From: an uncultured Cetobacterium sp.
GTDB lineage: Bacteria; Fusobacteriota; Fusobacteriia; Fusobacteriales; Fusobacteriaceae
Direction: 5' to 3'
Length of the DNA: 64,000 nucleotides
NCBI RefSeq assembly: GCF_947072685.1
Contig: NZ_CAMTIK010000011.1
Coordinates: forward strand, 1 to 64,000
Made by a program: the position numbers and the translations under genes. The notes beneath the pieces were generated by a model. The model saw only the letters and a list, made by a program, of their open reading frames with translations, was not told where the DNA came from and searched no databases. Shown piece by piece: positions 1-6,137 of the stretch; position 1 is the first letter of the stretch, and each line of letters starts with the position of its first letter.

Positions 1-58
1 TATATAATCATACCACAGCATTTAAAGTTTGTCAACAAAGTTTTTTTATTTTTATAAA

Positions 59-91
59 AAAAGGAATGTTTATCTAAAAACATTCCTTTTT
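59..91 (-). terminator. Rho-independent terminator of the DUF1576-like gene
   Basis: An inverted repeat (AAGGAATGTTT / AAACATTCCTT) lies just after the stop codon of the minus-strand membrane protein gene. It is followed on that strand by a run of T. The remaining bases 1-58 hold no recognisable gene. Confidence 0.8.
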
Positions 92-101
92 ATAAAATGG
101 T

Positions 102-1439
102 TTATTCTTCTTTTTCGTAGAGTTGTTCCTCTGTTTTTCTTATCAAATCATGTAAACTTTTTTGTCTTTGAAGATACTTTGCTTTTCTTTTACTTGCACT
201 TTCTTTAGCTGTATTTATTATAGGTAATAAGAAACCTGCTACTATTCCTGCAGAAAATCCATTGTTATATAGATTAAGCCCTCCATGAATAACACCTATA
301 CTTTGAACTACGGCTATATGAAATATTCCAGCTACTATTCCCCAAAACACTCCATATACTCCAGCCACTGGCGCTAATGAAGTTCCAAACAATCCTGACA
401 AAGCTATTGTAAAACCATCGGTTTTACTTCCAAATTGACCAAGATATACACCTAGTAATATGGGAACTATATTATATATTGTTTTTCCATATGCGGAAAA
501 TCCAACTATCGTTAAAATTCCAGCTAATAGAGGTCCATTTAATGTCTGTCCTAAAAGGATAGGATATAACATCGCCACAAATCCCATTATTCCCATATTT
601 ATAAAAGTTAATCCATATCCATACTTCACTACAAAATCACTTTTTAATCCGTTATCTTTAAGTAAATTCCGATAACCTGAAAAACTTTTATTGTTTATAT
701 AAAATCCTATCACTATTAAAGAAATGAATACTAAACTTGAAATAATTTTCAATTTCAAATCGTACTCTATAGATATTATTCTTTGAGGAACCACGACAAA
801 TTGATAAAGTTTTAATACTGAAGCTATCACCGCACCTAAAATTCCACCAGTAAAACCTAAATTATATAAATTAAACCCTTCATGAAACCCAGCCATTTTT
901 TTAGCTAATGGAGTTACTATAAAACCTATTAAAATTCCTAAAACAATTGCATTTATATATGCGTATTCACTCAAAACATGTATGTTAAAAGCCACTTCAC
1001 TTATAAACGGTGCCAAAGCACTTGTAAAAGATATTGTTACAATTAAATCTTTAAACTCTATATGCTCATATTTTGAATATAAGATTCCACCAACATAAAA
1101 AGGTAATATATTTAAAATATTTTTTCCAAAAAATGAAAACCCGAAAACTGTAAAAAATGAAGCTATTGCTATTCCGTTCAAAGGTGTACCTAACAACCTC
1201 ATAAGTGTATAGTTAAAAATAAATATTAGAAACGCATTCAAGAATGTAGCTCCTATTCCTCCTATAACTAAAAAGTCTGTTATTAAAACTGTTGGTGATG
1301 TTAGAATTTTGACAAATCCTTCCAACACATTTTCTTGCCCTGTAAAAACAAAATAAACAAATAAGCAAAACATAAACACAGCTAAAACTTCTGTTAATAT
1401 CCAAGCTTTTTTACTCCTATCCCCTTTAAAATTATCCAA
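102..1439 (-). CDS. DUF1576-like integral membrane protein with internal duplication
   Basis: Polytopic membrane protein of about 445 residues, made almost entirely of hydrophobic segments. Two related halves are visible: an HEGFNLYNLGFTGG motif near residue 185 and an HGGLNLYNNGFSAG motif near residue 390, which suggests an inverted- or tandem-repeat transporter fold. It resembles the DUF1576 family, whose function I do not know. The longest frame begins with a TTG at 1454, but GAGGGGTGG lies inside that extension and points to a TTG start at 1439. It is divergent from psuK-psuG with a 150-bp shared upstream region, so a role in pseudouridine or nucleoside uptake is possible, but this is only inference from position. 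Confidence 0.7.
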   Translation of the reverse strand: MDNFKGDRSKKAWILTEVLAVFMFCLFVYFVFTGQENVLEGFVKILTSPTVLITDFLVIGGIGATFLNAFLIFIFNYTLMRLLGTPLNGIAIASFFTVFGFSFFGKNILNILPFYVGGILYSKYEHIEFKDLIVTISFTSALAPFISEVAFNIHVLSEYAYINAIVLGILIGFIVTPLAKKMAGFHEGFNLYNLGFTGGILGAVIASVLKLYQFVVVPQRIISIEYDLKLKIISSLVFISLIVIGFYINNKSFSGYRNLLKDNGLKSDFVVKYGYGLTFINMGIMGFVAMLYPILLGQTLNGPLLAGILTIVGFSAYGKTIYNIVPILLGVYLGQFGSKTDGFTIALSGLFGTSLAPVAGVYGVFWGIVAGIFHIAVVQSIGVIHGGLNLYNNGFSAGIVAGFLLPIINTAKESASKRKAKYLQRQKSLHDLIRKTEEQLYEKEE

Positions 1440-1468
1440 ATTACCACCCCTCAAGTCTTTTTATTAAA

Positions 1469-1497
1469 ATTTTAATCTTTTTTCCAGTAAAAATCAA
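1469..1497 (-). promoter_or_regulatory. Sigma-70-type promoter for the DUF1576-like gene
   Basis: On the minus strand, TTGATT (1492-1497), a 17-bp spacer and TAAAAT (1469-1474) lie 30 bp upstream of the proposed start. The spacing is ideal and the hexamers are near consensus. Confidence 0.6.
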
Positions 1498-1516
1498 TTT
1501 TTTTATCTGAATTTCA

Positions 1517-1580
1517 TTGACTTTTATACACTCTAATGATATCATTAAACAAATGTTTAACAATATAAACAAATGTTTAA
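1517..1580 (+). promoter_or_regulatory. psuK promoter with two tandem palindromic operators
   Basis: TTGACT (1517-1522), 17 bp, TATCAT (1540-1545) form a sigma-70-type promoter. Immediately at and downstream of the -10 box are two copies of the dyad TTAAACA-AA-TGTTTAA: 1545-1560 (complete) and 1565-1580 (its first T is replaced by A). They are exactly 20 bp apart, about two helical turns, and cover the expected transcription start, the usual place for repressor operators. A ribosome binding site (AAGGAGAGA) follows directly before the psuK ATG. Confidence 0.75.
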
Positions 1581-1592
1581 TAAGGAGAGACT

Positions 1593-2678
1593 ATGACAAA
1601 TAGGGAACAAGAGATTCTTAACTGGATTCAAGAAAATCCTTTCATATCTCAAGCTGAACTTGCTGAAAAAGCTAATATTGCACGTTCATCTGTAGCTGTA
1701 CATATTTCTAATTTAATAAAAAAAGGTAAAATCATTGGTAAAGGATATATTATACAAAAAACACCATTTATCAGTGTTATAGGAGGAACAAATATCGATA
1801 TTTCGGCTACTTCCTACTCACCTTTAAAAGACTACGATTCAAATCCCGGAAAAGTTAATACATCTTTTGGTGGGGTTGGAAGAAATATAGCTGATAATCT
1901 TTCAAGACTTAATCAAGATGTTGAATTAATAACTGTTTTGGGGGATGATTTTAACAGTGATGAAATCAAAAAGAATTGTAAAGTTTTAGGAATAGCTATT
2001 TCTAACTCTCTTACTATTAAGAACTCGCCAACATCTACATATCTCTCTATCTTAAACGAGAATAAAGATATGAAAATTGCTATATCCGCAATGGATCTCT
2101 ATGAAAACCTTACAATTGAATATATAAAATCAAAAAAAGAACTTATTGAGGAGTCACAACTTTGTATTATAGATACAAACATTCCCAAAGAAACAATTGA
2201 ATTTATATTAAACAATATTAAGACTCCTATTTTTCTAGATTGTGTTTCTACAACAAAAGCTTTAAAAATAATTGATTTAGTCGGAAAAATCCATACAATC
2301 AAACCAAACAAATTAGAAGCCGAAGCCATTTCAGGTATAAAAATTACAGATTCTGCTTCTTTGAAAAAATGTGCTGAATTTTTTATAAATAAGGGTGTTA
2401 AGCAAGTTTTTATCTCTTTAGGAGAAGAAGGGGTATTTTTCTCTAATGGTGAAATCTATTCACATCATTCTTCATTTAAAACTGACGTTATAAATACTAC
2501 TGGAGCAGGAGATGCTTTTATGGCTGGTATAGCATATAGTTATATGCAAAATCTTAATATTTTAGAAAGTTGTATCAACGGAATAGCTTGTGCTAGCATC
2601 GCTATATCTAGTGATAAAACAATTAGTGATAATATGAATTTAAAAAATATCAATACTATCAAGGAGGAAAATTTATGA
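1593..2678 (+). CDS. psuK: Pseudouridine kinase with N-terminal winged helix-turn-helix
   Basis: PfkB/ribokinase-family sugar kinase of 361 residues. Residues 1-55 are a winged helix-turn-helix (REQEILNWIQENP, then QAELAEKANIARSSVAVHIS). The kinase domain follows, with the N-terminal GGTNIDIS motif near residue 64, the GGVGRNIADN motif, and the C-terminal anion-hole/catalytic motif NTTGAGDAFMAG near residue 300. The family phosphorylates pseudouridine to pseudouridine 5'-phosphate, the substrate of the next gene product, PsuG. The coding regions overlap by 4 bp (ATGA), so the two are translationally coupled. The fused DNA-binding domain suggests that the kinase also regulates its own operon; the two dyads at 1545-1580 are candidate sites. 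Confidence 0.88.
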   Translation: MTNREQEILNWIQENPFISQAELAEKANIARSSVAVHISNLIKKGKIIGKGYIIQKTPFISVIGGTNIDISATSYSPLKDYDSNPGKVNTSFGGVGRNIADNLSRLNQDVELITVLGDDFNSDEIKKNCKVLGIAISNSLTIKNSPTSTYLSILNENKDMKIAISAMDLYENLTIEYIKSKKELIEESQLCIIDTNIPKETIEFILNNIKTPIFLDCVSTTKALKIIDLVGKIHTIKPNKLEAEAISGIKITDSASLKKCAEFFINKGVKQVFISLGEEGVFFSNGEIYSHHSSFKTDVINTTGAGDAFMAGIAYSYMQNLNILESCINGIACASIAISSDKTISDNMNLKNINTIKEENL

Positions 2679-3595
2679 ATTTAGAAAAATATTTGATTAT
2701 ATCAGATGAGGTAAAAGAGGCTTTAAATAATAATAAACCAATAGTTGCTCTTGAATCAACTATTATATCTCACGGAATGCCTTATCCACAAAATGTTGAA
2801 ACTGCTCTTAAAGTTGAAGATATCGTTAGAGAAAATGGAGCTATACCAGCAACAATAGCTATCTTAAATGGAAAATTAAAAGTAGGATTAAGCAAAGAAG
2901 AAGTGGATTATCTAGGAAAAAAAGGATTAGATGTCACAAAAGCTAGTCGAAGAGATATTCCTGCTATTTTAGCTTCAGAAGCTGATGGAGCTACAACTGT
3001 TGCTTCAACTATGATTATTGCAGCTCTAGCTGGAATAAAAGTTTTTGCTACCGGTGGAATAGGTGGGGTTCATAGAGGAGCTGAAACTACTATGGATATT
3101 TCAGCAGATTTAGAAGAATTGGCAATGACCGATGTTGCTGTTGTTTGTGCAGGAGCTAAATCTATTCTGGATATCGGACTCACTTTAGAGTTTTTAGAAA
3201 CAAAAGGTGTTCCTGTTTTAGGTTATCAAACTAAAGAGTTACCTGCATTTTATACTAGAAAAAGTGGTTTCAGTGTAGATTATAAAATGGACACTCCGGA
3301 GCAAATTGCAAAGACACTCAAAGCTAAATGGGATGTAAATCTAAAAGGAGGAGTTGTTATTGCAAATCCTATCCCAAAAGAGTTTGCTATGGATTTTGAT
3401 ACAATCACCACTGCTATCAATAATGCTGTTGCCGAAGCTGAAGAAAAAGGAATAAAAGGAAAAGAGAGTACTCCATTCCTTTTGGCTAAAGTTAAAGATA
3501 TAACGAAGGGAAAGAGTTTAGAAGCTAATATTGAACTTGTTTTTAATAATGCTAGACTTGCTTCACAAATAGCATCTCACTTTAGTAATTTATAA
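2675..3595 (+). CDS. psuG: Pseudouridine-5'-phosphate glycosidase
   Basis: 306 residues, full length for the family. It carries the characteristic ALESTIISHGMPYPQN motif near residue 26, the GGIGGVHRGAETTMDISADL core near residue 128, and the NPIPKEFAMD motif near residue 230. PsuG cleaves the C-glycosidic bond of pseudouridine 5'-phosphate to uracil and ribose 5-phosphate, the second and last step of pseudouridine salvage. Its start overlaps the psuK stop by 4 bp, and a strong terminator follows, so the transcription unit is just psuK-psuG. Confidence 0.95.
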   Translation: MNLEKYLIISDEVKEALNNNKPIVALESTIISHGMPYPQNVETALKVEDIVRENGAIPATIAILNGKLKVGLSKEEVDYLGKKGLDVTKASRRDIPAILASEADGATTVASTMIIAALAGIKVFATGGIGGVHRGAETTMDISADLEELAMTDVAVVCAGAKSILDIGLTLEFLETKGVPVLGYQTKELPAFYTRKSGFSVDYKMDTPEQIAKTLKAKWDVNLKGGVVIANPIPKEFAMDFDTITTAINNAVAEAEEKGIKGKESTPFLLAKVKDITKGKSLEANIELVFNNARLASQIASHFSNL

Positions 3596-3601
3596 AAAAA
3601 T

Positions 3602-3628
3602 AAAAAAAGTGTCACTGACACTTTTTTT
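3602..3628 (+). terminator. Rho-independent terminator after psuG
   Basis: AAAAAAAGTGTC-act-GACACTTTTTTT is a perfect hairpin with T and A tails. It begins 6 bp after the psuG stop and could work on both strands. Confidence 0.9.
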
Positions 3629-3659
3629 ATTTTTTGTAAATTTCACTAAAAAAACACAT

Positions 3660-3685
3660 AAAAAAAAGGAACTTAAAAGTTCCTT
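3660..3685 (-). terminator. Terminator downstream of tRNA-Gln
   Basis: On the minus strand the hairpin AAGGAACTTTTAAGTTCCTT is followed by a run of eight T. It lies 17 bp past the 3' end of the tRNA. Confidence 0.85.
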
Positions 3686-3702
3686 GAATGATACTGTTTA
3701 AA

Positions 3703-3777
3703 TGGCTGGGGTGGCTGGATTCGAACCAACGCATGACGGAGTCAAAGTCCGTTGCCTTACCGCTTGGCGACACCCCA
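3703..3777 (-). tRNA. tRNA-Gln (anticodon TTG)
   Basis: Read on the minus strand, the acceptor arms TGGGGTG/CACCCCA pair, the anticodon loop is CTTTGAC (anticodon TTG, glutamine), the T loop has GGTTCGAATCC, and CCA is encoded at the 3' end (3703-3705). The 75-nt cloverleaf is complete. Confidence 0.95.
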
Positions 3778-3824
3778 ACATCGTTTAGATAATATCATTT
3801 TTTTATCATTTTGTCAATGGTTTT

Positions 3825-4130
3825 TTATTCTTCTACAATTTCTACTACTTCTACCGGTGTTATTTCTTGCGACATAACTTCTTGATACTTAGCTATAACA
3901 CTATCTGTTATTTCTTTTCTTAACTCAGGTGTTATTGGATGAGCTATATCCTTATATTCACCGTCTGGCATTTTTCTTGAAGGCATAGCAACAAACATTC
4001 CTTTTTGACCATCAATTACTTTTAATCCATGTATTACAAAACATTCTTCAAAAGTAACATCTGCATAAGCTTTTAACTTAAGTTCGTTTTCATTTTTCAC
4101 TGTTCTCAATCTAACATCTGTAATTTTCAT
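3825..4130 (-). CDS. spoVG: SpoVG family RNA/DNA-binding regulator
   Basis: 101 residues matching the SpoVG family along the whole length: MKITDVRLR at the start, the central GLKVIDGQKGMFVAMPSRK signature, and DIAHPITPELR. SpoVG proteins bind nucleic acid and act as pleiotropic post-transcriptional or transcriptional regulators; the name comes from sporulation in Bacillus, but the family is widespread in non-sporulating bacteria. A Shine-Dalgarno sequence (AAGGAAGGTG) precedes the ATG. It follows ispE by 34 bp, as the end of the mfd-mazG-rqcP-ispE-spoVG run. Confidence 0.95.
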   Translation of the reverse strand: MKITDVRLRTVKNENELKLKAYADVTFEECFVIHGLKVIDGQKGMFVAMPSRKMPDGEYKDIAHPITPELRKEITDSVIAKYQEVMSQEITPVEVVEIVEE

Positions 4131-4164
4131 TCTAAATGCACCTTCCTTATGATTTAGTAGTTTT

Positions 4165-5022
4165 TTATTTAAAATTGCAAAGAAATATCTCGCAACTTTT
4201 AAATCTTTGTTTTACATTACAAAATATCTTATCAATATCCTTTAATAAAAATCCATAGTATGCACTTCCACTTCCTGACATATAAAATCTTATGCCCTCT
4301 ATATCTTCCAATTGTTTTTTAAATTCTTGTGTTCTTTCATCCCCCAATAGAAGGGCTTCTTCTAAATTATTTTCAATTTTATCTTGAAATAAACTTAAAT
4401 CTCCACTCTCTAGTCCTCTAATTATCTCACTTATATCTGCCATTTTGGGAACTTTTATTTTTTTTATCTCTTTATAAGCTAACGCTGTTGAAATTCCAAA
4501 ATTAGGTTTTATTATAACAATTGGTATTTTCACATTATTTTTGATAACCTCTATTTCTTCACCAATCCCTTTAACTCTAGATGGCTCATTTATAATAAAA
4601 AATGGAACATCTGCACCTATATTTTTTCCAATCTCTATTAATTCATTTATGCTGAACGGTTTTTTATGGTAATCATTCAATATATTTAGAAAAAATGCGC
4701 CATCTGAACTCCCACCACCTAAGCCTGCTTGATGTGGTATTCTCTTTTCTAAAAAGATGTCTATTTTTAATGGCGTAATCCCTAGTTTATTATAAAACTC
4801 CTTATATACTTTATACAAGATATTACTTTCATCTGTTGGAATATCCTTTTTATTTGTTTTTATTGTTAAAGATCCAGTTTCATTAAAAATTTTCCCTTCT
4901 AAAATATCGCTCAAATCGACTGGAAGCATAGTCATATCTAAAAGATGATAACCATTTTCTAAAACTCCTTCTATGTTTAGTCCTATATTTATTTTAGCGT
5001 TTGGAAATACTTTAAACTCCAT
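4165..5022 (-). CDS. ispE: 4-diphosphocytidyl-2-C-methyl-D-erythritol kinase
   Basis: GHMP-superfamily kinase of 285 residues with the ATP-binding glycine/serine loop PHQAGLGGGSSDGA near residue 91, an N-terminal NAKINIGLNI motif, and the C-terminal MSGSGSAYYG motif. It phosphorylates CDP-methylerythritol in the non-mevalonate isoprenoid pathway. Another gene of this pathway, ispF, lies at 62.7 kb in the same window. Its ATG overlaps the rqcP stop (TAATG), so the two are coupled. Confidence 0.95.
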   Translation of the reverse strand: MEFKVFPNAKINIGLNIEGVLENGYHLLDMTMLPVDLSDILEGKIFNETGSLTIKTNKKDIPTDESNILYKVYKEFYNKLGITPLKIDIFLEKRIPHQAGLGGGSSDGAFFLNILNDYHKKPFSINELIEIGKNIGADVPFFIINEPSRVKGIGEEIEVIKNNVKIPIVIIKPNFGISTALAYKEIKKIKVPKMADISEIIRGLESGDLSLFQDKIENNLEEALLLGDERTQEFKKQLEDIEGIRFYMSGSGSAYYGFLLKDIDKIFCNVKQRFKSCEIFLCNFK

Positions 5023-5312
5023 TAAAATAGGTCCTCCTCACTATCCAAATCAACGATGATTCCTCTACTGTCCAAAAGCTCCACTAGTTCTGAAGTTCTA
5101 TTTTTTGAAACATTCCCTTCAGGAACTTCTAAAATTTTAAATTTAAAATATTTATTATAATATTCTAACTCTAATTCCATACCAACTTTTACTTCTGAAC
5201 TTGCTTTGACAATTTTTCCATTGAGTTTAGCTTTTCCGCCATCAACCACAACTTTAGCAATTGGTCTTCTTTTTATTATTCTACTCACTTTTAAAAATTT
5301 ATCTAATCTCAT
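5022..5312 (-). CDS. rqcP: S4-domain RNA-binding protein RqcP (YabO/Hsp15-like)
   Basis: 96 residues starting MRLDKFLKVSRIIKRRPIAK, the typical S4 RNA-binding opening of YabO/RqcP and Hsp15. In Bacillus, RqcP helps ribosome-associated quality control (alanine tailing of stalled chains with RqcH) by binding the 50S-tRNA complex. A longer frame starts with a TTG at 5366, but that TTG is part of a promoter -35 box, and a strong AGAGGAGAGAT Shine-Dalgarno sequence stands 1-10 bases before the ATG at 5312, so I use the shorter start. The mazG-rqcP order is as in Bacillus. Confidence 0.9.
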   Translation of the reverse strand: MRLDKFLKVSRIIKRRPIAKVVVDGGKAKLNGKIVKASSEVKVGMELELEYYNKYFKFKILEVPEGNVSKNRTSELVELLDSRGIIVDLDSEEDLF

Positions 5313-5334
5313 ATCTCTCCTCTTGATTGGTACT

Positions 5335-5366
5335 ATTATATATACCTTATTTTTTTCAGATGTCAA
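5335..5366 (-). promoter_or_regulatory. Sigma-70 promoter for rqcP-ispE-spoVG
   Basis: On the minus strand a perfect TTGACA (5361-5366) is followed by a TATATATAAT tract. TATATA at 5337-5342 gives an 18-bp spacer, and TATAAT at 5335-5340 gives 20 bp. It lies between mazG and the rqcP start, giving the downstream genes a promoter of their own. Confidence 0.75.
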
Positions 5367-5384
5367 TAGTTTAAAAAAATATTT

Positions 5385-6137
5385 TTATTTTTTTGCCTCT
5401 TCCCACAATTTATCCATAACATCTAAAGATGACATTTTTAAATCACAGTGAGATTCCACATATCTAAATCTTTTGTCAAATTTGTCCGAAGCTTGATTTA
5501 AGCAAATTTCTGGATTGATATTTAGATGTCTTGCTAAATTAACTAATGCAAAAAACAGATCTCCTAATTCTTCCTGTGCCTTTTTTGTATCATTTAAAAT
5601 AATCTCATCCCTTAACTCTTGAATTTCTTCTTCGACTTTATCTATAACACCATGAATTTCTAACCAATCAAACCCTACTTTAGATGCTTTTTTTTGAAGT
5701 TTTTCAGCTCTTAAAAGAGCAGGAAAATTTTTTGGTACACCATCTAAAACTGATTTTCTATTTTCATGTTCCTTTTCTTCACTTTTTATTCTCTCCCAAT
5801 TGATTAATACTTCACTTGAATTCGAAGCCATATTTTTACTCATAAAAACATGAGGATGTCTCCTAATCATCTTTTCTGAAATTCCATCTATTACATCATT
5901 TATTGAAAATTTATTTTTTTCTTCTGAAATATTAGATTGAAATACTATCTGTAATAATAAATCTCCTAATTCACTTTTTAAATTATCCCCTCCTTCATCC
6001 ATTGCTTCTAAAACTTCATATGTTTCCTCTAAAAGATGAGGTTTCAACGTTTCTAATGTTTGTTCTCTATCCCAAGGACACCCGTCAGGACTTCTTAATT
6101 GTTTTATAAGATTTACAAAATTTTGAAATTTATCCAT
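5385..6137 (-). CDS. mazG: Nucleoside triphosphate pyrophosphohydrolase MazG
   Basis: 250 residues with two MazG alpha-helical pyrophosphatase domains. The first, near residues 15-110, has LRSPDGCPWDREQT and the metal-binding EETYEVLEA...ELGDLLLQ pattern; the second is in the C-terminal half, with KVEEEIQELRDE...EELGDLFFALVNLAR. It hydrolyses NTPs/dNTPs to monophosphates and is thought to clean up non-canonical nucleotides. The start codon directly follows the mfd stop (TAAATG), so it is co-transcribed with mfd. Confidence 0.95.
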   Translation of the reverse strand: MDKFQNFVNLIKQLRSPDGCPWDREQTLETLKPHLLEETYEVLEAMDEGGDNLKSELGDLLLQIVFQSNISEEKNKFSINDVIDGISEKMIRRHPHVFMSKNMASNSSEVLINWERIKSEEKEHENRKSVLDGVPKNFPALLRAEKLQKKASKVGFDWLEIHGVIDKVEEEIQELRDEIILNDTKKAQEELGDLFFALVNLARHLNINPEICLNQASDKFDKRFRYVESHCDLKMSSLDVMDKLWEEAKK

